This document shows positions 46,090-57,945 of a stretch of DNA of 64,000 nucleotides, one piece after another (the stretch's first letter is position 1; each line of letters starts with the position of its first letter). The position numbers were made by a program, and so were the translations under genes. The notes below the pieces were generated by a model that saw nothing but the letters and a program-made list of their open reading frames with translations, was not told the DNA's origin and searched no databases. Source of the stretch: Salvia splendens (Eukaryota; Streptophyta; Magnoliopsida; Lamiales; Lamiaceae); contig NC_056033.1 of NCBI RefSeq assembly GCF_004379255.2, positions 39,086,719 to 39,150,718 of the forward strand. Reading direction: 5' to 3'.

Positions 46090-46939
46090 TAAGTCTACAG
46101 TGGTTTGGAATTTCATTAAATTAAATCCTAAAGATTAACAAAAGTTAATCACACCATTATTATTGTCATTATTGTTATTAAATATTGTTATTATTTTTTT
46201 ATGGTAATTATATAGATGTGCATTTTAGTAGGGGACCTAGACTGCTTCAAGATTATACCAGCCACTAATTATTTTGATCTTAATTAAATGGGGAGATATT
46301 TAGGTTAATTGTGAAAATATAAGCATTTACTGGTATTGATTTTCAATGAATAAAATATAATTATGTATCAAAGAAAATGAAATGTTTTGCTAATTTGGTC
46401 GATTCATCTATAATTAGAGAAGCATAGTTAAATTGGAATTACATCGACGATTTTACTTTTTGAAATGTAATTATCTTCTATAGACTAAATCCAAACAACA
46501 TATTCCGATTCCAGATTAATTGTCTATTATAGCTAATAATATGAGGGGAATTGTGAAAAGTAAAAGAAAAATCATTGAAAATTGAGAAAAAATTGTTGAT
46601 AAAAACCATAATCACCACTTGTTTTACATGTTTAGATGCAGTTCCGCCTAATCGCCAGAAATGAACATGTGCTTAACAATGTGAATTATGTTTTTCACCA
46701 AATTGCAATATGTTAACATAATGGACGACAAATGTACATAAATGCATGACCCTTAAGGAGGGTTATTTATATAATTTTGTAATTATTATGTATCCCTAAA
46801 ATATTATTTGGAATTTTCAAGCCAAATGTTTAAGATTGGAATTTCACAATCTCGATAAATTTGTGCATATCATATTTACAAGTATGAGTTTATACAAGAG
46901 TAGAATTTACGTATCGAATATATAATTATGAATTTCCAC

Positions 46940-46973
46940 AATAATTATTATTATTATTATGATAATAATAATA

Positions 46974-47010
<37 letters not shown>
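46940..47010. repeat. (ATT)n–(ATA)n–(ATT)n–(ATC)n compound microsatellite
   Basis: A run of ATT triplets, then ATA/AAT triplets, then ATT triplets and several CATTAT units. The ATT and AAT blocks are complementary and could fold back. Confidence 0.85.
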
Positions 47011-47011
<1 letters not shown>

Positions 47012-47486
47012 GTTTGTGTGATATAGTATGTGTCATTGTTCACGCGTGGGTTGAATCTTGGGACAACATGAGTTATGGAATTGACCATAATTAATTATTA
47101 ATATTGCATTTTTTTTCTTTTCGCAATTGAGTTTTTACTAGGCGCACTAGCGCATTAATGGTGAGATTTGACTATGGAAAATTTATATAAAGGGTTTACT
47201 TTGTGAGTAATATAATTAGGTAGTAATATGTTGAACAAAAAGAGAGAGAATTAGTGGGAACATCATGAAATTTTTGACTCGGCCGCCTACCAGAAAAAAA
47301 TAGGTGGTCTATAATTATTGCAAAATTTTACATGATTATTGCTCCACATGGTGTACAGTACACACGTGTGGCAAGTTAATAGTATTTTTTCCTCCTACTT
47401 TAGTTTTACAATGCTGGCCTATTTCCATTTTTTCGTACCAACAGACCCATCTGGAGCCTATCTTCTTACCATGAAAGTCCATCTAA

Positions 47487-47876
47487 GAGCTCATCTATTT
47501 CCACATCATTGCTATTTAAAATAGCAAAAAAAATAAATTAAAGACAACTCAATAAAAAATAAATTTCATTAAAAAGAAAATATCCTACATTTATAAAAAA
47601 ATACAGAAAAAAATAAACTAAAAATATTGATAAAAATCTTAAAAATATTGTGACTAGAGAAAAGTAAAATGTAAAGTGAGATAAAATAAAATGTGATTAA
47701 ATGTGAATAATTAGTGGGGAATGGAGTATATAAAGAGTACAAAAAGAGAATCGGTTGAGGCTTGCAATTGGCATAAGGGCGGGGAGGAGATGGCCTCCCT
47801 TCCCATAATAGTGGCCTGTGAGAGGCGATAAGGGCCGATAGCTATGCCCTTGCGATCTGCCCCATTGTGGATGTCC
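47487..47876. mobile_element. Possible decayed Harbinger-like MITE
   Basis: The right end CCCATTGTGGATGTCC resembles the inverted end of the 63141 element, and TTA follows. The left end GAGCTCATCTATTTCCACA follows TAA but matches only in part. The left half is AT-rich and the right half GC-rich. Confidence 0.35.
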
Positions 47877-48292
47877 TTAGTAGTAGGAAATACAATATGC
47901 TAAGTAGTACGATGTTGCACAACTTAATATCACAAAATATTGGTTTTGGGAGGCCGAATCGTTGGTCGGGAGGGACACGTGTCACACACAGATGGTTTGG
48001 GGTGGCCGAGCCAGCTGGGCCTTTGGATAATTACACTTGGGCTTTGAGGTTGGGCCTAAATACATGGACGAATAAAAAGCCACAAGATAAATATATTTCA
48101 TTTTGTATATATCAAATTAAATTACAAATTCAACAAATGCTTCAAACTTGTATTACATGGCAATGGCAATGGCAATCTGATGATGTTCTGACTCCAAGAA
48201 ACGAAGTGATCATATACTATGCTATAACTCTTTTGAGATCAATGAATATAATCACGTAGGAAGAAAATCAGTCTCAACTCTCACCACAGGAG

Positions 48293-51200
48293 CTAGCCTC
48301 TTCCTTGTACCCTTGTCTTTTTAGGAACCTTAAATCCAAAGATACTCTTTGTGAAGTCGACTGGAGTCTCGTTGTTACAGGCTTTAGGCTTTGATGAAGA
48401 TCGTTTCAAAATCTCGAGCAGAGAAGTGCTTGTTGATATTGATTCTACACCACCATCTGTGGTTTGAGATCTAACTTTGGTCTGTGAGTTGCTGTATTTG
48501 GCAGTTATGTTCCTGGTTGGTCGGATTTCTTGAGGTACCTGCAGGTTAAAAACACTTGATGTTTTAGCCAAAAAATAGTAGCTTACGCATTTGTGTGTTC
48601 TCTAAACTATCATGACATATTACCTCTGCATTCGATGAGTCCTCTGATACTGACATGGAACTCCGGCTATTGCTGTCATCCCTTCCAAAAATGAATGGTC
48701 GAACTGTTGCTGACCCTTGCTTATGAGATGATGGAATGTGATGGTTTGATGCTCGTCCAACAAAAGATGACTGCAGTTAACAATCAGAACAAATAGTTTA
48801 TTTTCTCATGCTCCGCATTTCTTTTCTAGTAATGTACTCCGTATCATATTACAGACAAAAGATAAATGACAGAAAGAAAGATGCTGGGAAACTCAGACGA
48901 ATTGTCTAATGGTAAGAACCAAAGAATGAGTTTGCATCTTAAACTCAAGAAAACAACAATAAGCAGAATACAATAATAGAGCAATCACTCTTTGCCGTAC
49001 ACCATTTGTTATTCACCTCTCAAAGAAGATGCAATCAGAAGGATGACTATGGTTGCAGATAAGAACAGTAACTTCTATCATTGCTTTAACATAAAAGATA
49101 ATAACATGTGTAGGTGTTACCTTAGCAGACAGACCACTACTTCCTCCTTTAAGGATCGAATCAAAGACGGCTGCAAATTATCATCAGCAATTAGTGACGA
49201 GATGCAAAAGAAATATATAGTACTAATACACTACAAGAAGATATGTCTTACACAAAGCTTTTGGTTTCCTATTGTTGTCGGAGGAAATATTCAGTTTCTT
49301 GATAAGACCAAATACTTCCCTGGAACTTGCATCAGCAGCTGGTGATGCTATTGTAGCTCTCTCTTCCTGCTCGAGTAAAGTATAAAGCTTAGCAACAACC
49401 CAACAACTAGAGCAAAAGACAACAGGTGCAATAGCACATATTGTTATGAACCTAAAGATGCATCGACAAGAATATAAATAACTTATAAAAGCTTGCCTTT
49501 CTGATGAGGCACTGTGCACGCTTCCTCTGCATGTCCTCATCTTCATCACCATCAGATACATAAGCATCTTCTTTATCAGGATACAGCTTTAGTATTATCT
49601 GCTTAGCCATTTTAATATTTACTCTGCTGGATTCCTTTTGGAAAGAGCCTTCTTCAGCTTCATCATCGATTTCTTCATCTTTCTCATCATCCTCGTCAGT
49701 TTCAGGCTCATCGTCCAACAACAAGTTATCTCGTACTACCGGGCCACATTTCAATCTCTGTATGAGATTATCAGTTCCTGCTGCATCTTGTTGCTCAAGC
49801 CACTTCTGATGGAGCTCATTGCGCCTTTCTTTATCAGTGAGCCTTTCTTCATACCCAGTGGCTATCATAGCATTAAGTTCCTCCAAATCATCATTATCAT
49901 CACCTTCATTCTCTGGGAAACGATTAAGATCATTGTCACTATCATCTTCTTCCTCAGCTTCCTCATCAATGAAATTTTTTACAGGATCACCATTTGGAGA
50001 AGAGTTATCAGCAACTACACGAGGATGAGGGTCTGAATTTTCTTTGTCGTTGTCCTCTTCATCTGAAGAGCTGAGAAATCAAATAAAGAGGTCGTTTTAT
50101 ATTTTAAGATGATGTTAGGAGTAAATAGTACAGCATTATAATCATTGAGCTGAACAAAAGACGATGCTAATAGAATATCACCAGGACCAGCAAAGCCAAG
50201 TGCATCGGCTTTTCTTTTTGTGGAAAAAGGTTCTATTTACAGGAACCAAATAGTTTACTAAAGCCAGAAGTAACCGAGCAAACAAAACAATGCCTCAAAT
50301 TCAACTAACCTATCATCCATGGGGACAGAATCGAACTTCAAGTTCATAGCCTGTAAAGATGGAGCAAAATCTTCATCCAAAAGATTATTTGGCTTCTCAT
50401 CATTCTGTACATTTGTAGTATCCAGTGGTTCTGAATCATCAAAAAGATCCTGTACACATCTCAATTTTGTAAATTGGAGAACTTTCAGCCACAAACCTCC
50501 AAATTCAGCAATTTCTGTGAAAAAAAAAATGAAGATAACCTGAGTATCATCCACTGGTGCTCGTGGTGCAGGAGTAGGCTCTTCATTTGCAGGCTGCAGT
50601 TAAAATGGTAGGAAGCATTAATTAATCAGCAAATGATTGATCAAACTGCTGGTCAACTCTTCAAAGTACAAAACAATTCTCAACACATCTTGCACATGCT
50701 TAATCAATAGTTCACTCACTTGCACCAAAGATAAAACGCACATCATAAGCACCTATGAACTGCAAGTGTAAAAGATTTCAAATAAATCAAAATGAAGTCC
50801 ATCATAAATCAGACTTACCACTTCATTTTGAGCATTATCATGTATTGTCGGTTTACCATCATCTTCATCCACATTAGAACCAGCCAGACTACTCTGTTCT
50901 TCAAGTGGATCATTCGTCTCCTTTTCTACTGGTATGGTTGCATTTTCTTCCGATCTATCTTCATTCGGTACATCAAGGTCCATCAGTTTGTCTCTAGGCC
51001 TGATGTTTCGCTCGAAACCATGATTGCTGTCATTTGAAATCATAGACCTTCCACCAAACAAAAGTTCACATAAATTTAAAAGGCCTGATCAAAACCATCA
51101 CATATTCGGGAATGCAGATACAAAAAAAATACTCCTATATTCTTGTAGAATGGGGATGAATGTGATATCTACCCACTTTTTTGAAATTTCAAGCTTTCTC

Positions 51201-52285
51201 TTCCGGATTTTCTCTAGAACTGATGATATAGGCTTGTGCACCGCTGCTATAGGTTTAAATGATGCATCACTGGTTTCTAGACAAAAAAACCATGACCAAC
51301 AAACACTATCAGTCATGCCTGAGACATAGTAATAACTAATAAGTTAAAACATTAGCCACCTAAAAAATACTAGTACTAAATTAAACCAAAACCTCGTAAC
51401 AATCTCTGAGATTCAGCATGAAGCTCCTTTAGATACTCTTTCCTCTCCTGCAAAAACAGCAATTCAGTATCCAACTATAGGTCAACAAGCATATCACACC
51501 AACATAAGATGATTCGAGAATGCTAAATTGTCGCAAACCTTCTCCTCTGTCCTTTTGTTTTTTTTAGGCAACTCATCTCTCTCTTCTGTCCTTTTGCTTT
51601 TTTTAGGCAACACATCTCTCTCTTTCTTAGAACCCCACGATTTGATCTCCAATTCATCACCTTCATCGCTGTTCTCTCTCCTCTTCTTTTTCTTTTTCCC
51701 TTCGTTCTCCTCTAACAGGCCATCTTCTCCAAGGATTTCCTTCTTCTTTTCCAGCTCAAGATTCTCACTGCCTTCTCTCATCGGACTTCCACCAACCACA
51801 TCATCATCAAACTCCAAAACCCTCTTAGTTTTCTTCACCTCCACACCAATCCCTAGCCCATTTCCAATGCCTTGAGACGGTGACTCCTGGGATAAGTTTG
51901 CCTCCTCAGTTGAAAATGACTCATCAGCAAGTTGTGGCTCCGAGTCATTCTCCAGTGCTTCCAGCTTGGCGAAATCGACGTGGGAAAACAAAATCGGATC
52001 CTGGACTTCCTTTCCAGCGCCTTGAGACAGTGACCCCTGAGATAAATTTGCATCTTCAGTCGAAATTGACTCGTCGGCAACTTGTGGCTCCGAATCATTC
52101 TCCAGTGCTTCCAGCTTGGCGAAATCGACGTGGTCAAACAAAATTGGATCCTCATTCGGGTCGAACAACGGATCCTCTAGGGGTTTGGCGTCAGATTTCT
52201 TCAAGCGCTTCAGCCGACGCAATTGGAGTTGAGGAGATTGCACCTTTGAAGGTGAAAATGTCTGATAATCGTCGTCGCTGTCCAT
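48293..52285 (-). CDS. Claspin/Mrc1-like replication checkpoint mediator (putative)
   Basis: Eleven minus-strand exons: 52285–51539, 51447–51393, 51276–51177, 51047–50819, 50593–50540, 50449–50310, 50070–49497, 49366–49252, 49170–49121, 48770–48624 and 48538–48293. Together they give 818 residues. Exon 3 must use a GTGGGT donor (51176) rather than the GTAGAT four bases on to keep the frame. The protein is acidic and Lys-rich. It has HAESQRLLRETSDASFKP, close to the ESQRLVRE motif of Claspin, and FIDEEAEEEDDSDNDLNRF with DNLLLDDEPETDEDDEKDEE, like the acidic Mrc1-type region. Claspin links replication forks to checkpoint kinases; for plants this is inference. The N-terminal part holds a tandem duplication (two HVDFAKLEALENDSEPQ blocks) and a second small one (KKSKRTEER / KKNKRTEEK). 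The intron after 49497 has a GC donor. Confidence 0.65.
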
Positions 52286-53649
52286 TTTCCGGCAATCTAG
52301 ATCCGATGATTGGAATTTGAAGGGGAGATTTAGGGATGGAGTGAATGGGGATCTGGAAAACGTAGATAAATTGGGGAATATAGGGTTTAGGCGCCAGATG
52401 TTGGGAAACTTTTGCGGGAAAAATTCAAGTTGTTTTATCTTATTTTGCTATTTGCCCCTTCTGTTATAGTGTAATATTATAAAGGCGCCCAAGGGAGGAA
52501 ATAATTAGCAATCCACACTGAAGATTTTGAAAAGGAGCAAAAAGGGAATTGTTTTCATAAGTGCACCAATTTATGTTAAAACATGGAGTGAAAAATTAAT
52601 AATACTAGTAGATTAAATGATTTTTGATAATAATTACTGATAAGTATGATGAAATGTGGCTTACATTCATTTTAGACTTTAGTAGATACTTCTTCCATGT
52701 ACGAGTTGTATTCTTTTTTTGGAATGTCCAAATCTAAGTGAGATATTTCTCATTTTGACAATAATTAATTTCTTCTTATCTTCTAATTTATCATTTTTAT
52801 CTCTCTTATTTTATTTTTCATTTTTCTTTTTTACTTTGTCCTCTCCTCTATTTTATTATTTACAATTTCATTCATAAACATCATTGTCCAAACTTATACG
52901 CCAAAATAGAACGTCTCACCTAGGTTAGAACGAAAGAAGTACAAATTTGAGTGTAAAAAAACCCACCATGTGTTAATTGTTAAGTTAATGATTGTGGGTT
53001 AATGATGGATTTTTTTCATTAATAATGAGTTGTATACATTGATGAAATATTAGAACTTAGAACCCACATATTTACAAAACTAGATGTCCTCCGACATATA
53101 AATTCCAACAGTGATGCTTCAAATCACTCCCTACCTTACCAACTAAATGGTTTGGGCTTTGGGTAATTGAAGCTAAAAAGTCAAAATTGACAGCTGCCAA
53201 AAAAAGGCCATAAACCAGTGTGGCAATGGCGTTTTCATTTCAAACTGCCATTGCACATGGCAGGTATTTGACAACATTGTAGCATACAATAGAGAGCAAA
53301 CACTCGATACAATCGTAGTTTCAAATTTGACATTCCAAACATTCAACAGCTTTGCTAATTAGCACTTCAAGTTTCAACAATCCAAATCTCCCAATTAACC
53401 GCAGCTTCATCAATTCATATTGCATCTAAAGGTTAGGTAGCAAAGCAAAATCAAATAGTGTTTCAGTGCCTATCATTTGCAGTAATTACGAGAAATTGCC
53501 ACCTTCGTAGCACAGCCACACCTAGTAATACTGTTGGTGATAGACTGTGAGCACCATCAGAATTGATCTTCTCATGTAAAGGAAGGATTAAAAATACACA
53601 ACACTATTTGCGATGAGATCCTTGCTCCCCTGCAGCACAAGTAAGGAGA
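52286..53649. other. Intergenic between Claspin-like promoter and OEP24 3' end
   Basis: No gene is supported. It contains a Stowaway-like element at 52689–52939 and AT-rich sequence. The right part is the OEP24 3'UTR. Confidence 0.6.
52689..52939. mobile_element. Stowaway-like MITE, diverged
   Basis: Ends CTTCTTCCATGTACGAG and the complement CTTCTTTCGTTCTAACC are partly inverted. TA flanks at 52687–52688 and 52940–52941. It is 251 bp and non-coding. Confidence 0.55.
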
Positions 53650-55056
53650 TCACATCTCAAAGTCCCAGGTAGTTTCGGCACATAATTTTGGTATTTTTCG
53701 TTCCTCTGCCAAATTGACGGATGCTATGATCTGCACGAATTATGATTCAGTGAATTAGAGCTCGCAGTGTAAATGATAGTGTGTGCACTGTGCAGTTTGG
53801 AGTTAATATCAAACCATGGAATTTTGCAAATCCAACTTCCTTTCCATCTAACTTACAAAAAAGGACTAAACAAAAACACAGCTAATTTGGCTTTACTTTT
53901 TGAACTCGACCTGAAATTATTAAGCCAAGATCTTAAACAAACGCAGGCAGACACGGCGTGGTAGACTCCTTATAATGACTTCATTATGAAACACGTAAAA
54001 ATGGAGCAGTGAGCAAATGCAAGCACATTTCGACTCACCGTTAACATGGAAGGCAACATATGCATTTGAGTGCACAGATAATTGCTGAGATTTATGATCA
54101 ATAAAAGCAGCAATCTGTTTTTACCTCCTTTTCTAAGAAATACTAAGAAATTTATGCAACTTCACAAGACTTAATATTCTATCAACTCACTAATCCTACT
54201 CAACAGAAAGATCAACTTACACAAACCAAACAATTGCTTTTTACCTTGAACGATCAGTTCTGCTTTGAACTCCGGCTCCACTCCAGCCCCAAATTCTTAG
54301 CAGATGTTTGATAAGTAGCCCTGAATACATCATCCCCGTAAACCTTGCGTGTTACAGCAAAATCCCAGGCATTCTTCCCCAAATCATAGCTCGTCTCGAA
54401 AGTTGTCAGCCCTTCATGAACATAAGTATACTTCAGCTTCGTATTTCCTATGCCGAGCACATGATTTGCAGAGACCTTATTGCCTGAATCAATAACCAAA
54501 GCCCCATCCAAAATGGTACGCCCGTCGCCTTTGCTGTGAATGTAAGTCAAATTCAACGGCTTCTCTGCCACCCTAACACTATTCATGAACTGAAACCTAA
54601 TATCCTACAAATTCAACCAATATAAAATACAACAAAATTTGAGCAAATCTCCATCGGAATCAACTCATATGAAACATTTACACCGACGATGAGTGACAGC
54701 AAGGCAAACATATAACCAATCGACGCTCAAAATATTTGCATCGGATTGTTACTCAGTCAATTCAGTTATGAGGCGATAGCTACGAAGTTTTAAAATTAGC
54801 GAAAAAGTATTAGTTTGCAGCTCGAAATGAACGAGGAAGGGAAATTGGAGGTTACTTTTTTGGGCACATTGTAGTCTACGATGAAGAATCCGGGTTTCTC
54901 GACGGCGATAGCTAGGCCGTTCAAGCTGGGACCGTTGACGACGGTGGCATCGGTGAGGGAGGCGCGGAGCTTGAAGTCGCCAGCGTTGACGGAAATGGTG
55001 GAAGCGGCTGCCGCTTTGTCGGGTTCGTATCTAGCCTTGAACGACGCCTTCATCAT
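53650..55056 (-). CDS. OEP24: Outer envelope pore protein 24 (OEP24), with an internal stop codon
   Basis: Three minus-strand exons, 55056–54856, 54604–54245 and 53730–53650, span 213 codons, exactly the usual length of this chloroplast outer-envelope beta-barrel channel for sugar phosphates and other metabolites. Family blocks are clear: [119 protein letters not shown] and, in the last exon, [16 protein letters not shown]...TTWDFEM. At codon 183 (54256–54254) the frame reads TGA where homologues have Gly (NGSFK). The last 30 codons after it, and both splice sites, remain intact. Translation would end at residue 182, losing the last strands of the barrel. This is either a recent null allele or a one-base sequence error. 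Confidence 0.88.
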
Positions 55057-57060
55057 CTGGCTCAGTTAGGTGATGTTTCTCTTTGGTGGAATAGGAATAT
55101 AGGATGCCTAATGACCCTCACCTCTGTTCGTATATAGGGCCCGATTTCTTCTCATGCTGCACCACATTTCAATTTAATAGCGTAAATTTATTCATGAGTA
55201 AGTAATGTAATTAAATTATAATTTTAAAAATAAAACAACACTTAATAAGAGAATACTTAATTAATTTTAATATTTTAATTAAATAGTACCATAATGTTTA
55301 CTTAAAATATAAGTAGTGTAAATAGTTTGGGACGGTCGAAAAATGAAATGTGCAAATAGCATGAGACAGAGGAAATATAAAAAATGGTTAATTGTCATTT
55401 AAATAACGAAAATTGGTCAAATTCTGATATTTTTCCATAAATTTTGAAATTGGAATATTAGATCACGAAGTTTCAATTTTTCTTAATTTTATCATCCATT
55501 CACAAAATGTCGTATTTTAATGATATTCAAAATGATGTATTCAATTAAAACAAGTTTTTTATTTCATATTTCTTTATTTTCTCATTTCTCTTTTTATTTT
55601 ATTGAAATATTGTCGTTTTGTGTATGGATGAGACAATTTATAAAAAATTAGAACTTTGTGAGTTAATATTTCGATTTCATATTCATGGTGCAAACCATAA
55701 TTTGAACCTACTTCGCGATTTAAATGACTACTATCCATATTAAAAACTTTTAAAAAAATCCCATGTGTTTGATTTTAAAAATCCATTTCTTGAAGCCCGA
55801 GAAACACTTAGAGGCTTGTCTGGCCCGCAAACTTTTCACTGCTAGGACTTGAAACCTATCGTACAAAACATTTCACAATTGAAGCTTGAATAATTATACA
55901 TATCTCTGTGTGTAGATGTATTAATTCAGGAAAATAGTCTGAAGTTTTGGTTCAAGTGTTGTGTGTGATCCGCCCTACCGTAATGAACACATTTTTTAAT
56001 GGGAACGTTTCTTATGATGAACTTATCAACTTGGTTCGTGGAAGGGCTGTAATAAGCATGAATGAGCATAATGCCGAAGATATAAAAAATATGGAGACCT
56101 GGTGTAAATTGAGTTGTATGTTAGAAATAATTTTGGTTAAGCACAAAAGCTCCAACAACTGTTCCTTATGATGTTGGAATGGCCGTGATAGAGAAACATC
56201 GGAGTTAACAACTAACTGTTGGAGTTATGAATTTGGCCGACAACACTAATGAAATGAGTATGGATAATGTTTGTCATGGTGAAAAGGATGTCCCCAATTG
56301 ATGGCTTATATTTCGTGTAGTTCACCCACAAGACCTCAAGTCTGATTAAGATGCGGGATCAAGACTCCTCATCAAGTGGTATGGACGAGTAACAACTTCC
56401 ACCTCATTAAAACCATAGTAGTTCAAATATTTAATAGACTACCACAATGTAAATACATAGATATATTAATTTACCAAATATTAATGTGAAAATGCAACCT
56501 CATCATAAGCATACAATGGTTGAATCCATCAACCGAGATTGTTGCGGTACAACCTTAGTCAAAACGTATAAATGATTACTATGTCTCTGTCAATGATCAA
56601 CCGTGACACACTTGTTAATTTATTACCGCCTTGTTCTGATGATTAATATTAATATTTAATTTCTTAATTTTTTCAATCTATAGAAATCCATTTTTATGAT
56701 TTTCTATATCTAATTGTAACTTGATTTATGTATATGTAATTTTATTTTATGGTATATGTGAATTTATGGCAATTCTTTTAGTTTCCATTTATGACCAAGT
56801 AATTACGAGTTCCTAAAAGCATGGTAAGCAATTTTATCTTAAATATAGTATTCAAAAAATACTTTCTCTATTTTCTTAAGATTTTAAAATGCACTTATAT
56901 TGTTATGACCAATACAATAATAAAAGAAAATAAAATAAATACATTTTGATTGAAAATGGTATTTTAGGAAAGTCAAAGGGCCAATTTATAAAAGGAGAGA
57001 GAACCCCTAATAACTTCCCGCCAACCCTTTACCGCGAAATTACCATGTATCCTTTAGTCA
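55057..57060. other. Intergenic, divergent promoters of OEP24 (−) and the next gene (+)
   Basis: No gene is supported. A frame at 55947–56171 matches no family I know; 55800–56450 has higher complexity than its surroundings and could be old transposon remains. A half MITE-like end (GGGACGGTCGAAAAATGAAATG) is near 55330. Confidence 0.5.
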
Positions 57061-57945
57061 AATACTAATCCTCCGCCGAATTCATTTTCCGAAGCCTCTC
57101 TCTTCCCTCTCTCTCTCTCTCTCTGCGACTGCTGCAGCTTCAGAAGTTGGCCACCTCAGGTACACTCTTTTGGACGATATCTGATTATCATTATTTTGCG
57201 TATGTCTGTTATTTTAAAGTCATTCCCATTCCGTTAGGTTTCACCGGAAAATTTAGGGTTTCCGACGGATGTTTGCGTTTCATCTCATATTTGGACGATA
57301 TGAATGTGAATTGAAATGAGTATGAACTGTTTTGCACCAGATCAGAAATGCTACGCGGTCAAACGTACTACTATGTTTTAGCAATCTCACATTGGCTTAT
57401 ATATGCACTGCTGTTGCTTGTAATTGTTTTGTTGACTATGGTTTATTAAATTTTTGATTCAACCAATTACGTTTTAACGAGCTTTTGCCTTTTGTGCTAG
57501 CTATGTTGATTTTTCGATTGTTTTTTCCTTCCAAATGGGGCTTGTTACGAGATTTCAATTAGGTGTATGACTTTTACCCAACTGGATTGCCTGAATCAGT
57601 TTTTTGTGATTCTTCGGCAGATTGATTGAATCATTGAAAATAAGTGTAGTCAATGTCACAGTGATGGCCAGCATAAGTATTTCCGCTATTACATTATTTG
57701 TTGGATTTAGATGCCAAGTCCTTCTCAAATACTACTATAAAATATATTTGCTTGATTTGAAAGTTTGCTAAAGTTTTCTGTTCTCCTATAGAACAACTCA
57801 TCTAGCTCTACTGTCATATTCTATACTGATTTGTTTTTCTAATTATTATTGAGTTGGCTTCATTTGTTTGTCGTCTAACTTAGTTTGGTTCTCCCATTTA
57901 TATGCAAGATAGAAGACGGAACATTTATTGATTTTCCCTGCAATA
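57061..57945 (+). other. Probable 5'UTR exon and leader intron of the next gene
   Basis: A (TC)n-rich leader at 57100–57125 is followed by CACCTCAG|GTACAC (donor at 57161), a good 5' splice site. The first conserved coding sequence begins only at about 57946, so 57161 to about 57910 is read as a leader intron. The acceptor is not certain. Confidence 0.45.

Larger units (their letters stand above)
46093..48292. other. Intergenic between kinase (5' side) and the Claspin-like gene (3' side)
   Basis: No gene is supported. It holds an ATT/AAT/CAT simple repeat at 46940–47010, a possible decayed Harbinger-like element at about 47487–47876, and a perfect GACACGTGTC palindrome at 47974–47983. Confidence 0.6.

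Noticed and set aside
55947..56171. 74-codon frame in the OEP24 upstream gap
   Set aside because: No recognisable domain or splice context; possibly transposon remains.
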